Notes under the pieces: generated by a model | What the model was told of the DNA's origin: nothing | Database searches by the model: none | What the model saw: the letters and a program-made list of their open reading frames with translations, nothing else | Made by a program: the position numbers and the translations under genes | Assembly: GCA_017311185.1 (NCBI GenBank) | Contig: JAESUZ010004795.1 | Location: forward strand, 174,711 to 238,710 | DNA length: 64,000 bases | Source of the DNA: Proteles cristata cristata | Lineage: Eukaryota; Chordata; Mammalia; Carnivora; Hyaenidae | Direction: 5' to 3' | Shown here: positions 1 to 9,838 of the stretch, one piece after another | Position numbering within the stretch: the stretch's first letter is position 1 | Layout of the letters: each line of letters begins with the position of its first letter

Positions 1-104
1 TTAGCACAGAACCCAGTGCAGAGCTCGAACCGACGAACTATGAGATCATGACCAGAGCCGAAGGCTGACGCTCAACCGACTGAGCCACCCAGGCACCCCC
101 CCTC
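1..104 (-). mobile_element. CAN SINE, cut by the window edge
   Basis: Minus-oriented tRNA-derived SINE. The head (reverse complement of CCACCCAGGCACCCC) lies at the right, and the A/B-box-like region with ATCATG is readable. The tail is outside the window. Confidence 0.85.
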
Positions 105-145
105 CCCCAGTAAATGCATTTTAAGAACCAGTAGAAAGAGTGGCA

Positions 146-250
146 GTGCTTGGCTGGCTTAGTTGGTAGAGCATGCAGCTCTTCATCTCAGGGTTGTAGG
201 TTTGAGCTCCTTATGGAGTGTAGAGATTAAATAGAATTTTTCAAAAAGAA
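146..250 (+). mobile_element. Older CAN SINE (SINEC_c-like)
   Basis: The head resembles GCTTGGCTGGCTTAGTTGG with an ATCTCAGGGTTG core and a GTGTAGAGATTA end. It lacks the CT-rich body of the younger SINEs here, which fits the older short tRNA-Lys SINE type of carnivores. Confidence 0.7.
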
Positions 251-698
251 AAATAGTCAAGGGTTATCAAAAGACTTGATCAAAGAGAAAAAAGAATCAG
301 ACAACTTCAAGACCACTTGTTTTAAATTACCCACGGATGCAGCACATTGAGATTGGAATAGGACAGGGTCCGAAGGACTTCTGGGACACCAACAAGTGAA
401 CCAACATACACATTAAGGGGACCCCGTAGGAGAGGAGAGTCAAAGGGGACAGAGAGCTTACTTGAAAAACTAATAGCTCCTAATTCCCATATTGGTGGAA
501 AGAAACAAACATGCAGGAAGCCCAGGGAGTTTTACACCTAGCCAAATCTTAAACACATTGACACACTAATGTATCATCAACCACAGGTGGACAGAGAACT
601 TTGAAACACTAGTAGAAAAGGATTTCCTCTTATGCAGCAGACCCACTGAAAGACAGCAAGGGTTTCTCAACACACTTTATAAGAAATAGGCATAAAAT

Positions 699-914
699 GG
701 GGCGCCTGGGTGGCTTAGTCGGTTAAGCGTCCGACTTTCGCTTAGGTCATGATCTCGCGGTTTGTGGGTTCGAGCCCCGCGTCGGGCTCTGTGCTGACTG
801 CCAGCTCAGGGCCTGGAGCCTGTTTCAGTCTGTGACTCCCTCTCTCTGACCCTCCTCTGCTCACGCTGTCTCTCTCTCTCTCCTAGAAATAAATAAAATA
901 TTTTAAAAAAATTT
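699..914 (+). mobile_element. Young CAN SINE with 18-bp TSD
   Basis: Complete plus-oriented SINE ending in an A-rich tail. It is flanked by perfect direct repeats AAGAAATAGGCATAAAAT at 681-698 and 915-932. It carries the young-subfamily marks (TTCGCTTAGGTC, GCTGACTGCCAGCTC, CTAGAAATAAATAAAA). Confidence 0.95.
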
Positions 915-1008
915 AAGAAATAGGCATAAAATAATATAGTCAAGTATTAAAATGTCAACCAAGAACGTTCTATCTGGTAAAAGTGTCCTTCAAAGTGGAG
1001 AAACGAGA

Positions 1009-1200
1009 AGCGCCTGGGTAGCTCAGTCAGTTGGGCATTTGGCTTCGGTTCAGGTTATGAAGTTTGGGAGTTTGAGCCCTGCGATGGGCTCTGTGCTAAC
1101 AGCTCAGAGCCTGGGGCCTTCTGATTCTGTGTCTCCCTCTCTCTGCCCCTCCCCTGCTCGGGATTTGTCTCTCAAGAATTGATAAGCATTTAAAAAAAAT
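1009..1200 (+). mobile_element. CAN SINE
   Basis: Plus-oriented copy with head GCGCCTGGGTAGCTCAGTC, a CT-rich body and an A-rich tail. It is more diverged than the 699-914 copy. Confidence 0.85.
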
Positions 1201-3124
1201 TATTGGAGAAATGAAGGATTTCCCAGGAAAAAACCTCTAGAAGTTTACCAGTCAACCGTCTCTACAAGAAAAATTAAAGGGAGATTCTGGTTAAAGCACA
1301 AAGATTGTAAAAGTAACTGAAACAAAACAAACATACAAACACTCTGCTTGATGTCAATACTTAAGCAACTAGGCAAACCTGTAGTTTGTAAGGAGGTACC
1401 ACAAATCATTAATATTTCTGTGACAGAGTCTTCGAAAAACTAAAGATATAAAAAAAATCACAAATCCACCTTGGAGAGCATACAAAATAACAGACAGTAT
1501 ATGGGATATCGGTAAGACAAAGCAGGTGCTGTACTGGACATGTTGGTTATGACAAGTTTTCAGTCATTCTCATGGTTACCACAAAGAAAATGCTGAAAGA
1601 AGATAGAAAGGATAGGAGAATCCTATCAAAGCAGGTCATTACAAATATCCAAAAAAGAAAAAAAATAATGGAACACAGAACAGAGGGGAAGTGACATAAA
1701 ATAGCCACAACAAATTCAGAAAGCTACAAAAAGTTGGCAGTAGTAATGGTTCCCTTTTGCTAATACACTGATTGTAAAAGGATTCAAATCCTCCAATTAA
1801 AAAAAAAAAACACACAATAGACTGGTTCAGTGAGTAAACAACAAAATCCTACAGTCTCCTGTCTGTGAGAGACTCACAGTAGATCTAAGGACACACATAG
1901 GATGCAAGTCAAAGTATGTAAAAAGACATTCCATGCAAATGGAAGCCAAAAGGCAGCAGAGGTGGCCAGACTGTTATCAAACAAATACAGATTCAGTGTC
2001 AAAAACTGTCAATGACAGAAAAATGACATTTTAGAAAGATAAAGCCATGAAATTACTGGGGCACTATAACAATTATTAATATGTATACACCTAGCATCCA
2101 GGATCCCTTATGCCAAGTGAAACACATATGACAGAAATGAAGTCAACACCATCATCAGAGTAGCAGAGGATGACACGCCAGTTTAACCAGAAAGACAGAA
2201 TAATGCACTTAAGCAACATGACAGACCAATTACGTAGGAGAAACATAATAAAGGACCTCTCCACCAAAGAGGAGGAGAATACACAATCTTGTCTTTTCCA
2301 CATGGTTCAGGAATCCTGTAGAGATCATGTGTAGAGTACAAATCAAGTCTTAAGAAATTTGCCAAGACTGAAATCATACAACTATGGTTTTTTCGGCCGC
2401 CATGGAATGAAACTCACTTTTAAGATCAGATGGAGAATTTGGAAAGTCCATAAACATTTGGAAGCTGAACTATATGCTCTTGAACAATCAATGAGTCAAA
2501 AGCCATGGAAGAAAAGGGGCAGAAAATATCTTGAGCTAAGTGGAAGGACACACAGTATAGTCAAACATACAGAACTCAGAGTAAGTAATTCTAAGGCAAC
2601 AGTGCAGTAAAGAAACAACCTGTGAAATGGAAGTAAGTTTTTTGCATAGCATTTAGAACATACAGAATTAATATATAGGATATAGAAAGAACCCATGCAT
2701 CAACAACCAAAAAGCAAATAACATGGTTAAAAATTTGAAGAATAGAATGAGCATCATCCAGTGAAGATCTCCAAGTGGCCAACCGTATGAAAGATACTCA
2801 AAATCATTATTCCTTAGAGAAATACAAATCTGGCCACAGTGAGGGATCACATCACATGAGTTCACATCCCACTATTGAATAAACAGGAACACATGTTGGA
2901 ATTGATGTGGAGAAATTAGAAGACTTATGCACTGCTTGAGTAAATGCAAATGGCACAAACACGATGAAAAACAAGATCAAGGTTTGTCAAAAACATTTAA
3001 ATAATGTTATCGTAAAATCAGTATCCCAGTTGTCGGTATATAACCAAAAGAATGTAAACTAGGGTTTGCAAAAGACCTGTGCAGAAGTAGATTCTTAGCA
3101 GCATTATTCAGAAAAGCCAAGAAT

Positions 3125-3280
3125 AGGGATGACTGGGTGGCTCAGTCAGCAAAGTGTCCAACATTAGCTCAGGTCATGATCTCAAGGTTTGTGGGTTTGA
3201 CCCCGCGTCAGACTCTGTACTCTCTGCAACTTCTTCTGCTCCCACCTCTCAAAACAGATAAACTTAAAATAATAAAATAA
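3125..3280 (+). mobile_element. CAN SINE, diverged
   Basis: Plus-oriented SINE with a recognisable GACTGGGTGGCTCAGTCAG head and GGTCATGATCTCAAGG core. The CT-rich body is shortened before the A-rich tail. Confidence 0.8.
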
Positions 3281-3283
3281 GTT

Positions 3284-3480
3284 CAAGTTAACATACAGTA
3301 TAGTATTGCCTTCAGGACTAGAATCCAGTGGTTCTTCAATTACATAGGACATTCAGTGCCCATCTCAACAAGTGCCCTCCTTAATGGCCAGCTCCCTTCC
3401 CCAATACCCTTCCAGCAACCCTCAGTTTGTTCTCTGTAATTAAAAGTCTCTTAAATTATGTTGGGGCCTCCACGTACAAT
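3284..3480 (-). mobile_element. L1 3' end fragment
   Basis: Matches, at low identity, the L1 3' UTR motif order seen cleanly at 20.34 kb and 47.2 kb (AAGTTAACATACAGT, then CAACAAGTGCCCTCCTTAATG, then CCTCAGTTTGTTCTC). It is in minus orientation and old. Confidence 0.6.
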
Positions 3481-3539
3481 CTCCCATTGTGTACAGATGT
3501 TCACAGGTCCTCAGAAGCAAGTCAGATCACATAGACCCT

Positions 3540-3795
3540 CACTGGCCATGGGGAGGCTTTTGGATTTTACGGTGAATGCCATGGAAGACACTGGCACAGA
3601 GGGTACGCCTTACAGGATATAGAAGCATGGGAAGAAAGAGACAAGAAAGTCCTTCCATGACCATCAGCAAAATAAACCTAGGCTTCTAGAATCATTCGAT
3701 TCAAGCAGAGCTTCCCAGACCACATTTTAAGGTGTAAGGTCAAAGTTTTCTCCCTTAACCTTCGGCTCCCCCTTGTGTCCTTTACTTCATTCATT
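3540..3795 (-). other. Unit A intron downstream of KRAB-B (duplicated block)
   Basis: Similar to the sequence on the 3' side of KRAB-B in the other units (26.63-27.19 kb, 14.79-15.57 kb and, inverted, 53.44-53.9 kb). An example is the stretch around 3700-3780 reading CAGACCACATTTTAAGG, against CAAACCAGATTTTGAGG in Unit C. There is no gene of its own. Confidence 0.55.
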
Positions 3796-3866
3796 CCCAG
3801 TTACCTGGGTGTGTGATTACTCTCTCCTTTATCTTCATGCACCAGGGCTCTTTCCTTTTCCCAAAT
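3796..3866 (-). pseudogene. KRAB-B exon remnant, Unit A, broken by a SINE
   Basis: Read on the minus strand, this encodes a degenerate KRAB-B tail with KRKEPW, then M-K, then a VITHP-like end. It is followed by CCCAG|GTAACTGG, a usable-looking splice donor. The other KRAB-B copies end in the same way (CCCAG|GTAGGTGG at 27.19 kb and 53.43 kb). The SINE at 3867-4097 cuts the 5' part of the exon. The KRAB-B box normally strengthens TRIM28 recruitment by the KRAB-A box. This copy cannot be a normal exon and is called by homology to its neighbours, without an intact reading frame. Confidence 0.5.
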
Positions 3867-4097
3867 CTTTTATTAAAAAAAATTTTTAAAAATGTTTTAT
3901 TTATTTCTAGGAGAGAGAGAGAGAGACAGCGTGAGCAGGGGAGGGTCAGAGAGAGAGGGAGTCACAGACTGAAACAGGCTCCAGGCTCTGAGCTGGCAGT
4001 CATCACAGAGCCCGACGTGGGGCTCGAACCCCGAACCGCGAGATCATGACCTAAGTGAAAGTCGGACGCTTAACCGACTAAGCCACCCAGGCGCCCC
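3867..4097 (-). mobile_element. Young CAN SINE with 14-bp TSD
   Basis: Complete minus-oriented SINE flanked by TCCTTTTCCCAAAT at 3853-3866 and 4098-4111. It interrupts the KRAB-B remnant. Confidence 0.95.
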
Positions 4098-4322
4098 TCC
4101 TTTTCCCAAATATCTTAACTGGATCTATTCTAGAGACAGCAAGACCTATTTATAGGAAAAGAAGAGGTCCATGACCCTTGCTGGAGAATCGACAATTCCA
4201 AGTCCAGCAGTAGGCTCTGTAGAGCAGAGAACACATTACAAAAGGATGTAGAAAATTATTTCTCCAAACGTGATTTACTGATGGCCTCTTTCAAACACTT
4301 AGGAAGGCTTTGCAATAATCAG

Positions 4323-4533
4323 GTTTTTTTTAAAAAAATATTTTTATTTTATTTCTAGGAGAGAGAGAGAGAGACAGCTTGATCAGGGGAGGGTCAGAGA
4401 AAAAGGGAGACACAGACTCTGAAATAGGCTCCAGGCTCTGAGCTGGCAGTCAGCACAGAGCCCAACACGGGGCTCTAACCCATGACCTAAGCGAAAGTCG
4501 GACGCTTAACCGACTAAGCCACCCAGGCGCCCC
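4323..4533 (-). mobile_element. Young CAN SINE with 12-bp TSD
   Basis: Complete minus-oriented copy with flanking repeats TGCAATAATCAG at 4311-4322 and 4534-4545. Confidence 0.95.
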
Positions 4534-4594
4534 TGCAATAATCAGCTTCTTAACTCCACTTCCAGGGACTATGGAATCAAGAATAATGAATATT

Positions 4595-4794
4595 GGGGCA
4601 CTTGGGAGGCTCAGATGGTGAAACGTGACTTCTGCTCAGGTCATGAGCTTGTAGTACATGAGGTCAAACCCCACATAGGTGTCTGCATGAAGCATGGGGC
4701 CTGCTTTGGGTTCTCTCCCTCCTTCTCTCTGCCCACCCCCATCTCACACTCATGCGCTCTCTTTCTCTCTCTAAAAATAAACTTTAAAAAATTT
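4595..4794 (+). mobile_element. CAN SINE, diverged
   Basis: Plus-oriented copy with head GGGGCACTTGGGAGGCTCAG, a CT-rich body and an AAAAATAAACTTTAAAAAA tail. Confidence 0.8.
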
Positions 4795-5442
4795 ACAACA
4801 AATAAGGAATATATATCACACTGTACGATGTTGACAACAGTATCCTATGCTATTTTCTAGAATTATCACTAACTCACAGTGAAGGTAACAGAGAACCTCA
4901 GGGAAGGGTAACATTTCAGTCTAGAAAAACCATCATAAATATTTCATTCCTGTCACCAACAAATTTCTGACTATTTCCTTGAAATGGTATTGTCACTTGT
5001 GCCGAGCTACATTATAGAATTTTAAGAACTATGAACATAGAGTAGTTATAAGATACTTGTTAGATTTCGCTGTAAATTTACAGACAGCAATAATGAAGAA
5101 AACATCTGTTACACCATGCAAGATAAAATTCAAACTTAATAGATTAAGGATTAATATAAAGCCTTTATTTGCAAAGGCCAGCAACTCCAGTAAACAAAGG
5201 AGAGAGACTTCATTTTCGGGGGGAATCTGTCAGAGAGACCCTGATCCATGTTATCCACGATAATATCAGCTGTAACGAGACAAATTGATATCAGGGGCCT
5301 TATGCCTAGAGAAGGACTCATCACGGACGTTCTAGAGTTTCCAACGGAAGAAAAAAGTCACTAGGATACAAATTGTGAAAATACAGATTTTTGTAAATTT
5401 CAAGTCAAAGACTCCTCCCCAGTCTTATAGTCTTTAATGATT
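4795..5442. other. Unassigned interval
   Basis: About 650 bases of AT-rich sequence between two SINEs. I see no exon, no long reading frame and no repeat I can name. By position it is probably Unit A intron. Confidence 0.4.
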
Positions 5443-5654
5443 TTTTTAAATATTTTTTTTATTTCTAGGACAGAGAGAGAGCGAGCTTGAGCAGGGGAGG
5501 GTCAGAGAGAGAGGGAGTCACAGACTGAAACAGGCTCCAGGCTCTGAGCTGGCAGTCAGCACAGAGCCCGACGCGGGGCTCGAACCCACGAACTCCGAGA
5601 TCATGACCTAAGCGAAAGTCGGACGCTTAACCGACTAAGCCACCCAGGCGCCCC
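5443..5654 (-). mobile_element. Young CAN SINE with 14-bp TSD
   Basis: Complete minus-oriented copy flanked by AGTCTTTAATGATT at 5429-5442 and 5655-5668. Confidence 0.95.
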
Positions 5655-5767
5655 AGTCTTTAATGATTCTTAAAAAGAAAGTCCTTGAAACACACTACAC
5701 AGCAAGGCTCTTTTTCAGAACATTGACTTATTCTGGGCCCAACAGTTAGTTGATTTGTTTTTCATGT

Positions 5768-5950
5768 ATTTTTTTTTTAGTTTATTTTGAGCAAGAGTGA
5801 ATGGGGGTGGGAGACAAAGGGAGAGAATATACCAGACAGGCTCTGCTGACAGTGAGCAGCCTGACACAGGACTCACACAAAGCATGAGATCTTGACCAGA
5901 GCCGGAATCAAGATTGCGACACCTCATTGACTGCGCCACCGGGGCCCCCT
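5768..5950 (-). mobile_element. Old CAN SINE
   Basis: Minus-oriented and strongly diverged. The poly(T) tail end, the GAGATCTTGACCAGAGCC core and a degenerate head (GCGCCACCGGGGCCCC) can still be aligned. Confidence 0.7.
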
Positions 5951-6387
5951 GATTGTTCATGTTCGTAACCAGTTTACATAGACTCAGGCCACACCCAGAC
6001 AGAACATCCATATATAATCTTGTCCTTCACTGGGGCCCCAAACCTGACCCATCTCCCATGAGAATCTTGGGTATCAACACATCTCCATATTGATCTCTCA
6101 CCGAAGGGTTATTTTCAATAATTTGCAGGTCATGAATTCATGGCACGAATTCCTCATGCTGTATAGAATGCCTGGTTGTAGAGAATGGAGAGAAAGACTG
6201 GGGATAGAACACAGGAAGGTCGTAAAGAACTGAATGTGACTATCATGAAAGGGATAAACACTAGTCTAAAGCAAATTTGTTAGGCGGGTTCATCAGAGGA
6301 GGAAAAGTAAATATTTGGAAGCTCTAAATACATGGCATTTCAGAGTAACGAGGACACAGCCTCTGAGCTAAGTGAAGCAAAATTTAC

Positions 6388-6760
6388 CTGAGACGCAGAC
6401 ATTTCTTCCTCTCCTTTCTCCTCCCTCGTGTTTTCTGGGGTGATGGTAGGTGGAGAAATCACACCTGAAGGCTTTGAAAGGCCTCAGCACAGCCTCTGCG
6501 TCTGCTCTCATCACCTCAGAGGCAGAAGGATCTTGAAATGCAGAAAAGGCTGCCCTCTCCTTGACTTTGTCACAGAAAACATTCAGAAAAACGGAGCTCC
6601 TACGTGGAAATGTTTCCTTCCCAGATTCAGATGTCCTCCTCTCCCACAGACAGCCACACATCCCGCCCCAGCTCAGGGAGCGGGGGCTACACTGACCTGC
6701 TCCTTCCAAGTCCACACCGAACAGACTATCATTGACTCTTCAACTGAAAGCCGGACGCAG
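6388..6760 (-). pseudogene. First exon/promoter block of KRAB-ZNF Unit A
   Basis: Non-coding 5' block on the minus strand that ends in a splice donor CAG|GTAAAT (junction at 6388/6387). It aligns along its length with two other blocks in this window, at 34528-34900 and 39804-40160. Shared segments include ACATTTCTTC...CTTTCTCCTC just upstream of the donor, TTGAAATGCAGAAAAGG, GGAGCTCCTACGTGG and CAGACAGCCACACATCCC. In KRAB-ZNF genes exon 1 is usually untranslated, so I read this as the 5' UTR exon plus promoter of the leftmost gene copy. There is no TATA box or obvious CpG island. It could equally be an unrelated duplicated exon. Confidence 0.5.
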
Positions 6761-6795
6761 CCTCCCAAATACGTCTGCGGCTCCTCGTGGTTCTC

Positions 6796-7085
6796 GTGGC
6801 CTCACCTGAGAATCACCTGAGGCTCATGGTTAAAGCAGCACCGATGCTCTCACTCTGACCAATAGACAGACTCCAGCAGAGGGTCCAGGTGATGCTGGTT
6901 CTTGAAACTCGCCATGGGATGTTTCTTGTAAACCCAGGCTGATCAGCAGTTCTGTGCTTTCAAGTTTAATTTGCGTATAAATCATGTGGTCCAGGTCCCA
7001 GAGAAGAGATGGTGATTCTGCAGGTTTGGAATCGGGCCTGTGACCTGGCATCTGCCACCGGGTCCTTGTTAGTGCTGACGCGGCC
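6796..7085 (+). mobile_element. MER5-like DNA transposon fragments
   Basis: Two stretches resemble the hAT-type MER5 elements: GAGAATCACCTGAGG...AGGTGATGCTGG (6796-6905), and GATTCTGCAGGTTTGG...GGGCCTGTGACCTGGCATCTG (about 6965-7080). Both are diverged. The call rests on remembered consensus phrases. Confidence 0.45.
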
Positions 7086-7557
7086 CCCCCGCACCCGTGG
7101 TTAGTGGCACTCCACGAGAGATGCAGCACAGCATGCCTGAGCGCCCACAGCCACCATGTGACTCAACACAAACAGCTCCTGCTGAGTCCCCGGGGAGGAG
7201 TTTGCCACCTCCTTTCCACTGTAGTGAGTCTATTGTTGGTTCCCAGCAAAGGCCACCATCACCATCCCGCAGGACCACATGCTCCCATTGCACTAGGTAA
7301 CTTTCCAGATGTGCAAATAGTTGTGAGGCACATATTCATGTTCCACCAATTGCTTTGAGCTTTTGCTTACAGCAACACACTGCTATAGTAAAGTCCTGGA
7401 TTTAAAAGGGAGGTTTTTCCAGAATGGTTTATATTTTTCACAAGTTTGGGCAGTGATATTCTCATTACACGCAGTTGTCTCAATTTGGATATCTTTCCCG
7501 ATATTTATGATGAACCTCACTCTTTCCATCATTGTCTTGGTCTATCATTATGTGTAA
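7086..7557. other. Unassigned interval
   Basis: About 470 bases without a recognisable gene or repeat. By position the last 100 bases may be decayed Unit B finger exon, but I cannot read fingers in it. Confidence 0.35.
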
Positions 7558-7661
7558 ATTCTCAAGGGCACTAGGTTTACATCTACTCATTGACATGTGT
7601 TGAAAGGAAGCTTCTATGCACAACGTTGTCAGGAAGCGCAGGGTGCCATGGGAAGATACAG
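7558..7661 (-). pseudogene. 5' end of Unit B zinc-finger exon (relic)
   Basis: The minus strand shows a splice acceptor TATCTTTCAG|C at 7662, then sequence colinear with the first part of the Unit C finger exon (24317 downwards). TATCTTC, then a GAAGCTTCTTTTCAA-like stretch, then GTCAATG and the GTGCCCTTGAGAAT end all line up. The C2H2 finger region itself is no longer recognisable to the left. Called from homology to Units C and E. It encodes nothing intact. Confidence 0.6.
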
Positions 7662-7929
7662 CTGAAAGATATCAAAGAACAGAGAAACACAAGCATTCTT
7701 CCTATTACTCCCGCAGGATGTGCTGACAACTACTAATATAAATCCCTAAAGTCACTGAGAATGTCAGCAAGGTGGATGACAAGGAATCATCAGAATCTCA
7801 TTCTTCGGAGACACATAAACTTGCACACAACGTACAGACCACATAGCCTAATATATAATGCAGTAGTGTTGTCGTGGCATAGCGCAAATCACATTCTTAT
7901 ACCTCAAATACTCAGGCAAAATGTCATAT

Positions 7930-9038
7930 GAACCCAAAATTACCAGCAAAAAGGAAATTGAAACACAGCACAGAAGTGAGTCAAGTAGGATAGAGCAAAA
8001 CTAGGAAACTATAAAGAATAGAAAGGGTTGGTTCTCAGAACAAATGAAAATTGGCAACCCTTTAAATCAAGAAAGGAAGGAAGAGAGAAGACAACTACAA
8101 TCAATGGGAAGAACGAAAGGTAGGCACAGGATAACTGATACCATAGAGATACAAATCATTAGAGGAGTCGCCACTAGAGAATTCTATGACAAGAGAGATA
8201 TCAAAACATGGGTGTGAATTTCGGAAAGATAGGACCGGAAAGCTATCGAGACTCCCTCGGGAGGAAATATTTTTAAAAATATCAACTGATCTATATCTAC
8301 TAGGTAGATTGTAAAAATTAATTCAAATCAAAAACAAATCAAAAAAGCTCCCAAAAAAGAAAAGTGTTTATCCAGATGAATGAACTGGATAATCCATACA
8401 AACATTTGTTGAGAAATCTGTTCAAATCTCCTCAAACATTTCGATGAAACATGTAAAGGGATATTAAAAACACACTCTCTGTGACCCCAGCTTTAAGAAG
8501 TTATCAAAGCATAAGAAGACATTATAAGTAAAGAAGAGATAAAAGGAAATAATAAAAAAATAATATTTTAAGTCATAAATGAGTGAGAATTCTTCCAGAA
8601 ATTCGATGGTGTTTCCACATATGGAAAACCATCCGTTCAAAAGTGCACATTAACAAAATGAAGATAAAAACGACATGATCGTATTATAAGATGCAGAACA
8701 GGAAGTGAACATATTGGACAGAATTTCATGATTAAAAAGACCCAATAAAGCAGGAATGGATGGAAACAGCCACGACCTAATAAAGGCTATTTGTGTATGG
8801 AAAGCTGAAATCTCACATAGTCAACAATGAAACACTAAAACCTTCACCTGTCTGATCAGAAACAAGGTAATGAAGTGACATCACCACTTCAATTCAACAT
8901 AGCACTGCATAGTCTATTCAGAACAAGTGGGGAAGAAAGAAATAGTTGAAAGGTTTTGAAAATGGAAAAGATAAAACAAAATGATCTCCGTTCACAGATG
9001 ACATGATCTATAAAAAACCTAGAGAATCCTTATTTTTA
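7930..9038 (+). mobile_element. Old L1 ORF2 fragment, left part
   Basis: Degraded L1 ORF2 on the plus strand, seen as GGTTGGTTCTCAGAACAAATGAAAATTG (about 8025), CTAGAGAATTCTATGACAAG (about 8173) and a CACAGATGACATGATCTAT stretch (about 8992). The element continues after the insertion at 9039-10722, in the same orientation and order. Confidence 0.65.
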
Positions 9039-9188
9039 CATTTTTTTCTTTTTGGTTTTGTTTGGTCATCGTTTGTGTTGCTTATTTCTGCCTACTTTCT
9101 CTAGGAGATACTCTATCTTGAAATTTTTATACTACAAATGGTTGAATTAAGTTGTTTGTCTCAAATTTCTTTTCTTTGTGTTCAATGC

Positions 9189-9308
9189 TTATTTATTTTG
9201 AGAGAACCAGAGATGGAGATGGAGGGAAAAGGGCAGGGGAGGCACATAGAGAGAGGGGGACTGGAGAAGCCCAAGCAGACTCTGCCCTGTCATCAAAGAG
9301 CCCAATTT
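9189..9308 (-). mobile_element. CAN SINE fragment
   Basis: Minus-oriented tail and CT-rich body (TTATTTTGAGAGAACCAGAG...GACTCTGCCCTGTCATCAAAGAGCCCAAT). The tRNA-like head is missing. Confidence 0.6.
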
Positions 9309-9387
9309 GTTTTCAATTAAGACTTCCCTTGCAGATGAGGACTGCTTTTCTCTTGATGTTTTTCAGTTTTTTAGTCTCATATTTTCA

Positions 9388-9605
9388 TTTAAAAAAAATT
9401 TTTTTTTTAAATTTATTTCTGAGAGAGACAGACAGCATGAGTAGGGGAAGGGCAGAGAGAGAGGGAGACACAGAATCTGAAACAGGCTCCAGGCTCTGAG
9501 CTGGCAGTCAGCACAGAGCCCGACGCGGGGCTCGAACCCATGAACTGTGAGATCATGACCTGAGCTGAAGTCGGACGCTCAACCGACTGAGCCACCAGGT
9601 GCCCC
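9388..9605 (-). mobile_element. CAN SINE, left member of a dimer
   Basis: Complete minus-oriented SINE of the older type (AGTCGGACGCTCAACCGACTGAGCCACC). Its head touches the tail of the next SINE directly. The 12-bp repeat CTCATATTTTCA lies at 9376-9387, left of this copy, and again only after the second copy (9839-9850). Confidence 0.9.
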
Positions 9606-9838
9606 TTAAAAAAATTTTTTTAATGTTTTATTTATTTCTAGGAGAGAGAGAGAGAAAGACAGCGTGAGCAGGGGAGGGTCAGAGAGAGAAGGAATCACAG
9701 ACTCCGAAAATAGGCTCCAGGCTCTGAGCTGGCAGTCAGCATAGAGCCCGACGTGGGGCTCGAACCCACGAACTGCGAGATCATGACCTAAGCGAAAGTC
9801 GGATGCTTAACCGACTAAGCCACCCAGGCGCCCCTTGC
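9606..9838 (-). mobile_element. Young CAN SINE, right member of a dimer
   Basis: Complete minus-oriented young-subfamily SINE directly after the previous one. The right-hand TSD (9839-9850) pairs with the repeat left of the first copy. Confidence 0.92.

Larger units (their letters stand above)
300..3124 (+). mobile_element. Old L1 LINE, degraded, plus strand
   Basis: No long reading frame survives, but the order of recognisable segments is that of an ancient mammalian L1. There is ORF1-like sequence with a shared GAACCAACATACACAT stretch (about 400), then inter-ORF sequence (about 1200-1300). ORF2 endonuclease-region phrases follow (about 1880-1960, including the CATGCAAATGGAAGCCAAAAG stretch), then C-terminal ORF2 and 3' sequence to about 3120. 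Two SINEs interrupt it (699-914 and 1009-1200). The boundaries are approximate. Confidence 0.65.

Noticed and set aside
701..775. tRNA gene-like A and B boxes in SINE heads (throughout)
   Set aside because: They are the tRNA-Lys-derived SINE promoters. The copies have SINE bodies and tails and do not fold as tRNA genes.
6428..6820. 130-codon plus-strand frame
   Set aside because: It covers the first-exon block but is not open in the two homologous blocks at 34.5 and 39.8 kb.
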